A DNA stretch of 64,000 nucleotides from Brachynemurus nebulosus (Eukaryota > Arthropoda > Insecta > Neuroptera > Myrmeleontidae). How positions within the stretch are numbered: the first letter of the stretch is position 1; each line of letters opens with the position of its first letter. The notes under the pieces were generated by a model that saw only the letters and a program-made list of their open reading frames with translations, searched no databases and was not told the origin of the DNA. Position numbers and translations under genes: made by a program. The stretch is from the NCBI GenBank assembly GCA_035578155.1, contig JAPWDM010000004.1:39442803-39506802 (forward strand), written 5' to 3'. Shown in pieces: positions 26,772-37,807 of the stretch.

Positions 26772-27194
26772 AACCGATTCTAAAAATTTTCTCACTGCTA
26801 GAGAACTAAATTATTTTAGATGGATACAACTATGCTGCACAAAATCCGTTCGGGTTCTTAGGTCTCAAAAATACCAAAACTAATTACCCAGTCGATTTTA
26901 AAAAGTCTTTTACTCTTAGAAAGCTAAACTATTTAAATAGGTACAGATTTTAGATGAGATCCGCTAGTACCCAATATTTGGAAATTCGCTATGTTATGCA
27001 GGTGCTGCGGCAGGGGTATTAATAATTTTATGTCAAACCGAATCGAAGTGTGGACTCGATAGCACTAGCTATTGGACCGTTGCAATAACAATCACAAAAA
27101 ATTGAATGGTGACAATGAATAAAAATACTAGAAAAGGCAACACAAACAAATAATTTTAATGCAGTAATTTTTTATTGCAACATTATAAAATTTA

Positions 27195-27300
27195 TGTAAC
27201 GTTTGGTGGCGAGGGCGCCGATCCTCTGCCAGGAGGAGGGCGCACCGGGATCTATCCCGGTGTCCAACAAAATATCCCGGTGGGCTAGGCCGGGCCTGAA
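27195..27300. other. GC-rich structured island
   Basis: About 100 bp of strikingly G+C-rich sequence in an A+T-rich setting. Three consecutive hairpins can be drawn: GCGCC...GGCGC around CCTCTGCCAGGAGG, then CACCGGGA/TCCCGGTG with a 4-nt loop, then CCCGG...CCGGG. The motif TCCCGGTG or its complement occurs three times. It could be the structured 5' part of a retroelement or an RNA gene. No family is recognised. Confidence 0.5.
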
Positions 27301-27404
27301 CAGTATATGTTAATGCATATGTTGAATATCCTAGATAAATTTTTTAATAAACTCACTCTGTTGGTACTGCCAAAGTATCCATAGTACCAACATTATATAG
27401 ACCA

Positions 27405-27470
27405 GTGATGTTCAACCCGTCGATTGTGACCGTCGGTTAACGTCGTTCATTTACGGTCGTAATTGGTCCA
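27405..27470 (+). repeat. Possible hAT terminus
   Basis: CCAGTGATGTTCAACCCGTC and the following G+C-rich 30 bp resemble the first bases of insect hAT elements (CAGTG...TCAACC). No opposite end was found, so this is a weak call. Confidence 0.3.
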
Positions 27471-27957
27471 TTTCTGGTATCATAATTACAACTTCTCTTA
27501 AAATGGAAAATATTTTATTTATTTAACTTGATCGAGTTTCTGATGACAAAATAATTATCATTTTTTTATTTTACTTTATTTCTATATGTAGGTAGGTACT
27601 ATATCATTAATAATGTTGAAAAGCCATTGGAAAAAAATTTAGAAATGATATTTAATAAATCAAAAAATTTATTAAAACCTATAAAATTAAAAAAAAAATA
27701 TCATTTGTTTAGATACAGATTGCGACATCTACGACGTCGTTATGCTAATGTGTTTTTATTCAAATACTGTACAGCTAGTACATATCATTCTGTACGAAAA
27801 ATTGTTGGTGGTTATTGAATTAATTAGCAATATGTGGAGGCAAAAGATTTATAAAAGCTAACTCTGACAGTATACCATGTTCTTTGTATTATTATCACAT
27901 AGTAGACAAAGCAAGCTCGATAATTCTTTAAATTAGATATTTTCGACAAGTTATTAA

Positions 27958-28634
27958 TCCCTCAGTTCCCATAAGTATGATAATTGAAATTCTCAATTTT
28001 CTCTAATACAGAAGATTCATAAGTATAGGGACTCCCAAAAAAATATCGTAAAAAAAAAAAAAAAAAATTACGGAATTTTTTCTATAGGGATGTCACTTCA
28101 TTTTCTATAGCGGTGACACTGGGCATTAAGAAAGTTAAGGATTTTCAATAGCTTGCGCGAATTTTTTCAATATTTACACGAGAAATAAAACGAGAACATA
28201 CCTATACATATGAGTAATATTTATTCAATAACAAAAGTAATGCAAGCGAGTCGTATCATATAGTGTGGCTTTATTTATTATGAAACATAAATAATACTAT
28301 AAGATTTTGCCGCACTAAAATACGTTTGTATCATGGCTTACATATTCTATTATTACGTGAAATAAGAAAAAAATGAATACTTACGGTTTCGGCATTTTTA
28401 GTATTGATTTTTCTGTAGAAGGTCACGAAAACTTTTTCACTTCAATAACACGAGAAATAATTGAAAAAAAACTTAACAGATGACGTTTGGTTAGTGTTGC
28501 CAGAAAAAAATATTCTGTAAGCTAACTTTTTAACTTTCAAACAGTATTAGTAGTTATTGAAAAAGAAATGCGAAGTAGTAGAAAAAAATTATTTTTTAGT
28601 CTGTCATCTATAAGTGACACTGGGAATTGAAGGG
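27958..28634. mobile_element. piggyBac-type MITE, 677 bp
   Basis: TTAA stands at 27,954-27,957 and at 28,635-28,638. The ends TCCCTCAGTTCCCA and, reversed, CCCTTCAATTCCCA match at 11 of 14 positions and begin with the CCC typical of piggyBac termini. The interior has no transposase. A second end-like piece (GTGACACTGGGCATTAAG) near 28,112-28,130 repeats the right end and may be an older, shorter copy. The piggyBac transposase remnant at 46.5 kb shows the superfamily was present in this genome. Confidence 0.7.
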
Positions 28635-28638
28635 TTAA

Positions 28639-29050
28639 ATACGAAAATGTTTATAGCAAGCAATAATTGTATAACAACAATAGTTAAAATTGAAAACACA
28701 CCAAAACTTCAGACAAAATATTCTGACGTCACATATGCGCTCGAGTGGTCTCAGAAACAGTCAGCCCGTTATCGGAACTAGGTTTAAGAATTTATTTTTA
28801 GTTTGATATAACTTTTTAAACATTACTTAAGAAAATAGTTTTTATAAAACTCAAAAATAAAAATAGTTTTCTTATAAAATTCACATAATAGCGGAGCATT
28901 AATTATTGAAAATTCATAAAAATTTTGCATTTTGTTGCAAGTCTTTGAAATTTGGTATAGTCTTAGGTATTGTCTTAAGATTTTAGGAAAGCATCGCAAC
29001 GAACTTGTGCGCCTATTTGTTATGAATCCAATATGGTTGGCATCTACCAT
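28639..29050. other. AT-rich stretch, nothing recognised
   Basis: A 75-codon minus-strand frame (28,823-29,050) has no known features and runs to the edge of the next MITE. It is not called as a gene. Confidence 0.45.
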
Positions 29051-29492
29051 GTGAGTTTTTTGAGAGTTGCCGTTTTTATTACAGCCAAATTTGTATGATA
29101 GAAATGGTACTGGAAAAGGTTCTTTTTTGAATGTAATAGAAATCTAACCAACCAAGACACTATCGGTTGAAGTAGCCTCAAGTACATGTGCATATTTTTA
29201 CCACCTAACTGATAAATTAAGATAAATTCAAAAATTAAACTTGGGTAAAAATTTTTTTTTTTTCATTTATGTTGTTAATTAATGTATTCGATCAATTTTA
29301 TCGAAAAAATTATATATAGTCTCATTTAAAAATCTATAAGTTTGTATCATAGTTCGAAAACCATAAGAGTTATAAAGCTCCTGACTGTAGCAATTGGTTG
29401 CCCCCGTCGATATCTACAACTCTTATTTGAACAATTTTTTGATTAAATCAACGGTTTGGCTGTAATAAAAATGGCAACTCTTAAAAAACTCA
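29051..29492. mobile_element. MITE, 442 bp, about 40-bp terminal inverted repeats
   Basis: GTGAGTTTTTTGAGAGTTGC at 29,051 is mirrored by GCAACTCTTAAAAAACTCAC ending at 29,492. Pairing continues inward through TTTTTATTACAGCCAAA. No coding frame and no clear target duplication. Confidence 0.85.
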
Positions 29493-30323
29493 CACAGTAT
29501 ATTGGTATTTTAGTTTTACAAAATGTTGAGTAATACCCATTTTTATAGGTTCTGGGATGCGAGGAATCCATTCCTCAGGATAAATTTGTGTTCCGAAATC
29601 AATTTTAAGGTCATTACATATTTTCACATGACCGATTAGACCATACAGTGCAAGATAAAGAAATAATTTTTTTTGATTAATTCAATGTAATTTATTAACT
29701 ACAAAATATAGAGAAACATGAATGACCCAAATACGAGAATCTGACGTAAATTATAGCTTTGCAACATGACACGATACTTGTTACTTCATGTATTATGTGA
29801 TTTATTTGTACAACCTTCTGGATACTTGCACAATGAGCTGCAGCGAGTCCCGGCTCGATAATATTTACATTTGCTTGTGCATGAGACTAGACAACCACAA
29901 TTAAGTAGTATTGAACATCCATGGCTTGCATCTGTACCCATTCTTTGGTTCTGGGAGAAAAATGAAAGAGCTAAAAGCTAAATCATAATTTAATAACTCA
30001 ATTGACCAAAAATTTTTTCTTATGGGTGTCACACACACCATAAATTATCAATGTCTCCTTAAAATTCACTTGATAAGTAAAAAGAAACCCCCCTCCCTCC
30101 TTATATTACTGATCTGATACTGATATTATGGTATTATATTACTGAATCGTATATTATTTCTAATAAAAGCCCATCTACTAAAAATGTCAATACAGACAGC
30201 GGCCACATTTGACTTGGCACAAAGTGCACGATTTTTATGAATTCTTCCTATTTACTTAATAAATTTCTAACACTGACTGACTGATTGACAGACAACACAC
30301 AGCCTTAACCGTTGGGTTTAGAC
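29493..30323. other. AT-rich stretch, nothing recognised
   Basis: No gene or repeat pair was identified. A somewhat more G+C-rich patch near 29,820-29,960 has Cys codons in one frame, but stops break it. Confidence 0.4.
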
Positions 30324-30400
30324 CAGGGGTGGCCAACCCAAATAATCTTGCGGACCACTTTGGAAGCGTATCATAACTCCACGGGCCGCATATAAAATTA
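30324..30400 (+). repeat. Probable hAT terminus
   Basis: CAGGGGTGGCCAACCC followed by GCGGACCACTTTGG and CACGGGCCGCAT is the familiar start of a widespread hAT group. The other end was not found nearby, so this is a fragment. Confidence 0.5.
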
Positions 30401-30454
30401 TGTAATATATTTTTGAATATATGAATGTACAAGTAATCTGCGTATTTCTAGTCG

Positions 30455-30571
30455 AATTTTTCCTTGAAAAATTAGGCTTATAGAGTCTATACGATAAGAA
30501 CGACGAGAGGCGAGAATAGCGGCGCTACCCGTTTTCGGACCCGTAGAACACGATTCTGTAGCAAAAAAATG

Positions 30572-30663
<92 letters not shown>
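30455..30663. repeat. Dispersed repeat ending in (TA)n, copy A
   Basis: The unit 30,455-30,576, containing ACGAGAGGCGAGAATAGC and GAACACGATTCTGTAGC, is the reverse complement of 37,187-37,315. It is followed by a TA array (30,577-30,663). The match shows that the TA tract around the Tc1 insertion at 35.6-37.2 kb belongs to this repeat. Confidence 0.85.
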
Positions 30664-30669
<6 letters not shown>

Positions 30670-31241
30670 TAGTACTAAAAAGACGACAAGCCCGCAAAAA
30701 GCAAGTGATAAAAATCACCACATAAAATTCAGCATCAAAAAGCAATAAATCAAAAATTAAAAAGTAAACAAGCAAAATAATAGAGGTCACGTTTGACTAG
30801 TTTCGACTGTATCAACAGTCATTTTCAAAAACAGCAGACCCTAAATCGTAGTCAATAAAACGTAACATTTAAGAGAACGTTTTGAAATTGTCAAAGGTAA
30901 AAAAAATTTTGTATCTGGTGTGAAAAAACAAATTTTATCCACATCATTACGAAATTCTATGGTTAATGTTAGAATTAAATTACACTTTAAATTTTAAATT
31001 TTTAAATTTTAGAGGGGTTTGGAAACAAAGAAAATACGAAAATACCACACCCAAACATCAGACAAAAAAATTATCTAAAAAACAATAAAAACACAGTTTA
31101 AACTCAAATATTACAGAGTAACAAAAATTGAGTAACTAAAAGATTGTAGTAAAAAATCAACATTATGGAAATATTAACATTAAATACAAGTTACACAATG
31201 CAGAACCATCGGAAAACTAATGACCGTCGACCAACATGTAC

Positions 31242-31711
31242 TTAAACTGAAGAAGTTGATGAAACCCAAAAACGATCGCGCATGAGCTGTACCATATGCA
31301 ATGACGTATTGAAATCGAACAGTTGAGAAGTTTCATTCAAAATGTTGGTGTCCAAAGTTACATCTTGTGCTATTCTAAGAGTATTCAAATGATTAATAAA
31401 GTTACCATTTGTACAAATGTGCAATCGAAATCAGATTCTAGATTAAAAACGTGATCAGTATCAATAATGTACTGAGCTATGGCAGAATAATTTCTGATGT
31501 TCGCTGATTTTATGGCTGCTAAATGTTCATTGAACTTGGTAATGAATTTTCTGCCAGTTTGACCCGTGTAACAAATTTTACATTCAGGACAGACATATCT
31601 GTAGATGCTCGATTTGTTAAATGGGGGAATCAAGTCCTTAGATTTTACCAACAGAGATGACAAAGTGGTGGAAGAGGAAAAACTTAGGATGGTTCCGTTG
31701 ATCTCTAACAA
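31242..31711 (-). pseudogene. Penelope-like element GIY-YIG endonuclease remnant
   Basis: Two overlapping frames (31,711-31,385 and 31,424-31,242) hold the C-terminal endonuclease of a Penelope-like retroelement. The signature region reads IYRYVCPECKICYTGQTGRK. It has the I-Y of the GIY motif, the two Cys that mark Penelope-type GIY-YIG domains, and YTG in place of YIG, then GRKF and NEH. The downstream NHLNTL and the closing FNTS segment fit the usual tail of these proteins. A frameshift separates the two frames, and the reverse transcriptase domain that should lie upstream is missing. The enzyme would nick target DNA for insertion. This copy is dead. The 2.95-kb transposon begins 116 bp beyond its start. 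Confidence 0.75.
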
Positions 31712-31818
31712 GAGTCTCTAGATTTCTTTTCGCGATTTACTCAAATTTATGATAATAACGTCTCTCAAAACAATTTTTAATAAATACACAAGTAAGTGTG
31801 GACACTTACTTTAGGGGA

Positions 31819-31826
31819 TTGCGTAT
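31819..31826. repeat. 8-bp target site duplication, left copy
   Basis: TTGCGTAT directly precedes the TAGGGTGGG terminus and recurs exactly at 34,773-34,780. Confidence 0.9.
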
Positions 31827-32368
31827 TAGGGTGGGTCGAAAAGTTTGATTTTTTGATTTTTGATTTCCATTAGTACTGGAAAGTTGCAGTATGGTCGTAC
31901 GGGAGTACGGGAAAAATAATTTTAACATTCTTAATTGACATCTTCCGTTCGCGCATAGGGCCTAAAATTCAGAAAAAATTAAAAAAACCTAAAATTTCTT
32001 ATATCTTAAAAAAAAAAATTTCAATAAATACTATGAGTTGCAATAGTTTTAAAATGATCTTTATTATATAATTTTGTCCCTAATGATGTTTACGTGATTC
32101 TGACTATTGACCTAAAGACTTATTGTTTTACATGTATTGTAACTTGAAAATCTTTAAAAATTTCAAACTCTCAAAATTTTTTCTAGTACTTGTAATCATG
32201 TATTTAATTCTCATCTTGCTTAGGCATTGTTTCAAATTTCCCTTTACTCTCGAACGATGGCATTGCAGATCCGGAGTGCAATGTTGCCCTTATGAACCCA
32301 TCTCTACTTTCTTCTCCACAAACTTTAGTTGAAGACTCAGTCACAAGTTTCACGATCCTTTCAACTGT

Positions 32369-34339
32369 TTATGTGTGACAGGGAAAGTTTATAAACTCGA
32401 AACTAAGCAACATTTTTGATTCAACAAGTTCATCAAGACTCTCTGTTGGAATATTGCTTATCACTGGAGGAGGCGAAAGTTTACACTCATTCCAGTAGAA
32501 CAGTTCCGTGTAATCGGAAGCTTCAAAATTTATGCTTGGTGGAATAAATGTTCTCACCGATTTTCCTTTAACTTTTTGCGTTCTTGCTTTTAAAACTCTC
32601 CGAAATGCAAGCTCTTTTATGTGAAGTCTCTCATCTACAGCCATGGCTAACAACATGTTTTCTGGATGACAGAAAAAAACATTTCTCTGAATCACAGGAT
32701 CAATAATTTCCCGTACCTGTTCTGGCAATTGCCGTGTTGTCTGAACGGCTTTGAATACATGACGTGGTCCAAACTTCATAGAGGGATTCATTTTAATCTC
32801 GAACCATACCGGTGCATAAGTTTTCATGATATAGTTGACAATAATCTTAAGTTCATTAGACGGATTGTACTCAGAAATGTAAAATCTTAAGATAATGTTG
32901 GCACATGTCAACCATCTTGAATGACTTAAGGGACCTGGACCTTTCACTGCGAGATTTGGAGCACAATATCCTGTTTTAACAGCTCGGTAAATATCGAGTA
33001 GATGATCTTTGCTAAGTTCAGGTTTTGTCAAGTTGATATCTTCACCATCAATAGTTTCAAAATTAACAACCGGGAGTTTTTCACTGTCTGTTATCTGCTT
33101 GCCTATTTTTCCTGAGATTGAAGTTGATCCTGAAGTCTCACCATCTATACTTTGGAACAAATGTCTAAAAGGCAATTCATTAAAATGCAATAAACATATA
33201 AACCACTGCATAGGACGACCAGTTTTTACCTCAAAATTAAATGAATAACACCGTTTCTCCAACCAGTGTTGTTGGTTGCTGTTCCGTCACAACCAATTGC
33301 AAGAAGGTCGTCTAAATCAAAATTTTTACTTCTTAAATAGCACAAAATGCTTTTGGCGATTTCGTTTCCACTTTCACTCTCCGGTATCAAATGTCCAATT
33401 TATTTTTCATCAGGTTCAGTAACCAGACTGATGTTCTTCTTTTCTCAAACTTCTATACATTTTGTTACCAATCCTTTCCTGATAGTAAGTGTTATCCTTT
33501 CGCCCATCAAAATATACACCATATATTTTTTTATTTTGGTTTTGTGTTTGTAAATACTCTCGAACTTTAAGATTTTCTCTCCTGATTTTACTCTTGTCTA
33601 TTACTAACGAACAATCTTCCTCATTTACCACACATAGATCTTGTAAAACACAAGAAGTTATTGCAGCTGTGGCTCTATCCGATACCCCATACTTATCACT
33701 CATTAAAGCAGTAGCAGGAAGTTTAATTCACATCTGTGATGTTGACGGTAAAATAACACTGCTTATAATATTACTTTCTATATGATTCTCTTGGATGATA
33801 ATTTTTTTAGTGTCTGTATCACTGGTTGTCAAATCTGGTAGAACAATGTCAGCTATTTTACACATTTCTTTTCTTTCCTCCCTTTTCATGATCCTTTTAG
33901 TTTCTATTTTATCCAATCCGCCGATACATTTCAACCGGCTAGTTCGTTGATAGGACATAAACTCTCTCTCAATTATTAGGATCTTTCTTTCTTTCTCACA
34001 GAAACAATCCATAATTACCTTACAATCACAAGTGCTCGACATCAGTAAAATCAGTAAAATTCATCATACATCTACAAAAAGCTACATCAAAAAGTTTAGA
34101 CTTTGCCCCATTGACAAAACTTTCAAGTTTAGCCTTAAATTTAGTTTTATTTTTATCACGATTAAAGGACTTCCTTAAAGTGTAGTATTTGTCAAGATAG
34201 TCCTTAATCATTTTAACTATACCTTCATGATTCAGTTTAGGTATAGGAGCTTTTTTATAAATCTCTATGAATGAGAGACTTTAGAAAAAGCAATATGTTT
34301 CCATAGTTTCAAAGTATGCTTTGGCAAAAATTTGGACAT
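32369..34339 (-). pseudogene. Decayed transposase-like gene of an uncharacterised arthropod family
   Basis: Frames at 34,339-34,271, 34,265-34,026, 34,042-33,728, 33,703-33,416, about 33,400-33,242 and 33,262-32,369 follow one another as one protein of roughly 650 residues, broken by several frameshifts and in-frame stops. In order it shows an N-terminal LWKHI segment, a Cys-rich patch (SKLFDVAFCRC, CDCKVI), a YGVSDRATAAI segment, DLDDLLAIGCDGT, then TGRPMQWFICLLHFNELPFR, and PLSHSRWLTCANIILRFYIS. The GCDGT aspartate, the C-x2-H...N pattern and the SRW...R pattern are placed like the conserved residues of hAT transposases; that is inference. I know similar unannotated proteins occur in many copies in arthropod genomes but cannot name the family. 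The element's terminal repeats and target duplication show the gene belongs to a mobile element. Confidence 0.7.
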
Positions 34340-34409
34340 CTTAGCATTGACATTATAAATCTAAAAATTTTTTACTACTTATCTAAATTTTATTTTAATT
34401 ATTTATGTT

Positions 34410-34572
34410 AAATTTTACGAAAAAAAAATGTGCTCGTAGAAAAAGTATAGTGTAAAATACATGGGAAAAGCTTATTTCTGACTCATACGAATTGTTGCAC
34501 TCGCCCTGCGGGCTCGCGCAACAAACTCATATTCGTGAGAAATAAGCGTCTTTTTCCACTTATTGTACAATA
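34410..34572. repeat. Hairpin repeat shared with 19.8-20.0 kb
   Basis: GTGCTCGTAGAAAAAGTATA through CTCGCCCTGCGGGCTCGCGC to CCACTTATTGTACAATATA is the reverse complement of 19,810-19,965. The block is itself an imperfect inverted repeat (CTTATTTCT...AGAAATAAGCG). Confidence 0.85.
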
Positions 34573-34772
34573 TACTAAATTTAATTGTCTATACTTTTTC
34601 TAAAATAGCCATGTTTTCAAAATTTTTATAAATTTCAGACCCTATGCGCGAACGGAATATGTTAATTAGGAATTTTAATATTATTTTTCCTATACTCATG
34701 AGACCATTCTGCAACTTTCTAGCGCTAATGGAAAACAAAAATCCAAAAATCGAAATTTTTCAACCCATCCTA

Positions 34773-34780
34773 TTGCGTAT
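34773..34780. repeat. 8-bp target site duplication, right copy
   Basis: TTGCGTAT, identical to 31,819-31,826. Confidence 0.9.
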
Positions 34781-34869
34781 ACCCTAGTTTAGAAACCACT
34801 GATCTCTGCTGTCAAAGACTATATTATTATTGTTTGTATCCATTCATATTGATGCGAAATACAAAAAAA

Positions 34870-35000
34870 AGCCGTTAGCAGCGGAGCCCCATCACGGAAG
34901 TCGAATTTTTCCCTTCATCTTCGGTATTGAATGTCTACAAGCGAAATGTGATTGAAAGTTTACAAGCGATTTGTCATTTTGGTGGTTTCAAAACTGATGA
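34870..35000 (+). repeat. Dispersed repeat, copy also at 50.28-50.42 kb
   Basis: GCAGCGGAGCCCCATCACGG, TTCATCTTCGGTATTGAATG and CATTTTGGTGGTTTCAAAA recur in reverse complement at 50,283-50,416. The function and limits of the repeat are unknown. Confidence 0.85.
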
Positions 35001-35572
35001 TGAGTGTCCGGCTGATCGGATGGTGGGGGGTAAGGGATAAAAGTTGAGACTCCCAAAAGGCACCCCGTTGATACTAACTCAATCCAAATACAAAATTCAG
35101 TCCTCTAGGTTTATTTGGGTGACCTGTGCGAGTGGTACAAATTTCGAAAACGTCGAAGAAGCATGAAATTGTAGCTTAGTAATGGTGCGGGTGGGGGGTA
35201 AGATATTAAAACCTCCAAAAAGCACAACCTAGTTACGAACTCTATCGACACACCAAATTTCAATCCTCTTTTCCCCCTTTCAATCCTTTTTTCCCAATCT
35301 ACTCCCTCCAAATCATCCTAGGAAGCTGAATTTTGGACCGGTTGTAGATAATTGACCGAAACATTATTTTCAACCGGTTTGGAAAAGTTTTATTGTTTTG
35401 TTGCCCCCCCAGCACCCTCCTAATGCTTGGGTCGGATCTAAAATTTGCCCAAAATTTGACCCCACTTTGATAGTATGAGGCGCATCGGAAATGAGCCTCA
35501 CTTATCAAATTTCAGCTCTTAATTTCCATAGGGGCGTCCCACATATTTTAAAACGTAGCGGGAATATATATA
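35001..35572. other. G+C-variable repeat-like sequence
   Basis: There are two similar blocks (GGTGGGGGGTAAG near 35,021 and GTGGGGGGTAAG near 35,190, each followed by an A-rich stretch and CTCC(C/A)AAA(A/G)GCAC). This looks like a diverged tandem unit of about 170 bp. No gene. Confidence 0.5.
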
Positions 35573-37181
35573 TACTACTCAAAACAAAATAAGGGCCACT
35601 GATCTTTTGCTTCATAAGTTTATTTTTATGTAAGTTACAGTATAAGGTATGCTTACATTTAATTAAGGAACTTATTTTTTACTAAATAAAATTAATTTTA
35701 ATAAGATTAAATAAAAAATTAATCCATAATTACATTTTTTAGGATTTTATCATTTTTATAGTCATTTTTACATTTATTAACAAACGTTCATGCTTTGAGT
35801 GAAAGCACACATTATGCAACTTTTTTGGTGATTTAATATCGAGTATGCCCTCCCCTTTTTAAAACACATTTTTGAAGCCTCCTCGAAACGCTTTCAATGA
35901 GATGCCTAATGGTTTCATCAGGAATCTTCTCCCAACATCTTCTCAAGAGATCAATCAGTTGTTGTTGGGTATACACATCCTCTCCGGCTGCTCTGACTCG
36001 CCATTTTAATTGATCCCAAAGATGTTCTATTGGGTTCAGGTCAGGGCTATTCGTAGGCCACGGTAAAACCTGTATATTAGCCTCTTCAAGGACAGTTGTC
36101 GTCGCTCGAGTCGTATGCGCTCGGGCATTATCCTGCATCAGGATAAATCCGTCGGCAGCTCGTTGTGCAAAGGGGATCATATGTGGTCTGACAACCTGTT
36201 AGATGTATCTTTGAGCCGTTACAGTACCCTCGTTCAGAAAAACAAGCTAAGTTTTGCCTTGCAAACTAATTCCACCCCAGATCATAACTTTTTTTTATCC
36301 TATGACATTAGGAACGCCAAATCTGTCGCGTTCATGAGTGTGACGATCAGAAAACCTTTCCTCACTTCTTCTCCCCACTCTTACACGTCGATCATCACTA
36401 AAAAACTTCACCTTGCACTCATCCGTGAAGAGTACGTTACGCCATTCCTCCATGCCCCATTCAAGGTGTTCATGTGCAAATCTTAAACAGTTTGTACGAT
36501 GAGCTCCGGTCAGTTTAGTACGGATTACTGGTCTTCTTGCACGTTGCTGGTCTTCATGTAAACGATTTCGTATGGTCTGATTACTGACAACAGTACCAGT
36601 AGATCGACGTAAGCGATTTTGCAGAGTACGTGCGGTAATAGTCGTCTCACGTCGTGCACACAGTCGAATGTAATGGTCTTCACGGGCAGTGGTAGCACGA
36701 ACTCTTCCTGAGTCATAGCGCCGGGTTACACTACCGGTCTGCTGATACCGATTCCAAACATTTTGAACAACCCAACTGCAGAGCCATGGAACGTTGAGAT
36801 TAACCACCCCCAATTATCGTTACGGCTCTGGTAGCAGTAGCTTCGTCCATATGGTGTCGAATTCTCGGCATTGTAAAGTTAAATGATCGAATAACATGCC
36901 AAACTTCAAAAAACAACCTCCACAATCAATAATCTAGCGTCAAACTGATTTAAAATCGAATTCAATAAATAAGTAAAACTAACACTTGACGCTGTGCGAA
37001 ACAAAAAAACGTTTAAATCTTACCCTCAACAATAATATCACTTAATCCTAACTGTTATCATTTACTCAACCACTTAATATCATAACAACAGTCATTTAGA
37101 AAAGTTATTTTGACGTGGATCGATATAAATCAGTTTTAAAATACAAACTTACAAGTGGCCCTTATTTTGTTTTGAGGAGTA
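35573..37181 (-). mobile_element. Tc1-family transposon, 1.6 kb, inserted in a TA tract
   Basis: 28-bp terminal inverted repeats: TACTACTCAAAACAAAATAA...GGGCCACT at 35,573-35,600 and its near-exact reverse complement at 37,154-37,181, with one mismatch visible. Both ends abut TATATA, so the TA duplication is embedded in the array of the dispersed repeat copy B. The element contains one decayed transposase gene on the minus strand. Near-identical ends and recognisable protein suggest a moderately young insertion. Confidence 0.95.
35833..36871 (-). pseudogene. Tc1-type DD34E transposase pseudogene
   Basis: The ATG at 36,871 starts MPRIRHHMDEATA, followed by an N-terminal helix-turn-helix region (SQRSMALQLG, then after a frameshift VVQNVWNRYQQTGSVTRR) and a second one around RTLQNRLRRSTG. 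The catalytic residues are all visible: FTDE (first Asp), LMQDNARAHT (second Asp) and SPDLNPIEHLW (Glu). Exactly 34 residues lie between the second Asp and the Glu, the DD34E spacing of Tc1. Damage includes a stop and frameshift near 36,800, a frameshift near 36,295 before the WGG segment, and two in-frame stops (about 36,250 and 36,200). The enzyme would cut and paste the element at TA sites; this copy is inactive. The protein ends ...GGHTRY, a usual Tc1-like C terminus. Confidence 0.95.
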
Positions 37182-37325
37182 TATATATCAGACATTTTTT
37201 TCTACAGAATCGTGTTCTATGGGTCCGAAAACGGATAGCGCCCCTACTCTCGCCTCTCGCCGTTCTTATCGTATAGGCTGTATAAGTCTAATTTTTTTCA
37301 AGGAAAAATTGGACTAAAAAGCACT
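37182..37325. repeat. Dispersed repeat, copy B (inverted relative to 30.46-30.58 kb)
   Basis: TATATATCAGACATTTTTTT then CTACAGAATCGTGTTC and CTCTCGCCTCTCGCCGTTCT pair with copy A in the opposite orientation. The Tc1 element sits at the TA tract that forms this repeat's edge. Confidence 0.85.
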
Positions 37326-37807
37326 GAAAAAATTTTCATATTGTGTACGGCTTTTGAAATGTAGACGAGTTGCAACGTATGCATTATAGGCACATGTACG
37401 CAAACAATATGAATAGGTAAACAAAGCGAATATTTTTTTCCCGAACTCAACAAAATATTAAAAAATAAAAAATACTAATCATTCGGTCTTGCCTCCAGAA
37501 AATCTTGTTTTGTTCATACTAGTACTTTATTGTTCAGTGCTAGTATACTTATTTATTCTTCATGGACACGATAAAGCTTTTCATAATAACTGTGAAACAC
37601 CAAGGAGTGCTGACACCAAAATAAAAATTAAAAAATTGTTCACGCTATCGGTACAAGTCATAACAAGTTTGATATCGCTCCCGTAAAATTTTGTCTGAAT
37701 GGTATCTGTATTGGATCGCGATTGGAACCATATGATTGGATCGAAATCATATTTGGATCGTATCGATGATATGAATATGTTACGCTCAAAAATCGAGATC
37801 GCTCATT
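37326..37807. other. AT-rich stretch, nothing recognised
   Basis: No gene-like frame or repeat pair was recognised. Confidence 0.45.

Larger units (their letters stand above)
31827..34772 (-). mobile_element. 2,946-bp hAT-related DNA transposon with long terminal inverted repeats
   Basis: Left end TAGGGTGGGTCGAAAA, right end (reversed) TAGGATGGGTTGAAAA. The inverted repeats extend about 150-160 bp, including GAAAGTTGCAG and CCGTTCGCGCATAGGG. Perfect 8-bp direct repeats, TTGCGTAT, flank it. The interior carries one decayed transposase-like gene on the minus strand. Between that gene and the right repeat is a copy of the hairpin repeat also found at 19.8-20.0 kb. An 8-bp duplication fits hAT or P elements; conserved residues in the gene favour a hAT relative. 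The unusually long terminal repeats are not typical of classic hAT elements. Confidence 0.9.

Noticed and set aside
32666..33248. Plus-strand frames opposite the 32.4-34.3 kb gene (also 33,347-33,785)
   Set aside because: Antisense shadows of the minus-strand transposase-like gene.
36115..36486. 123-codon plus-strand frame
   Set aside because: It is antisense to the Tc1 transposase pseudogene and is a shadow of it.
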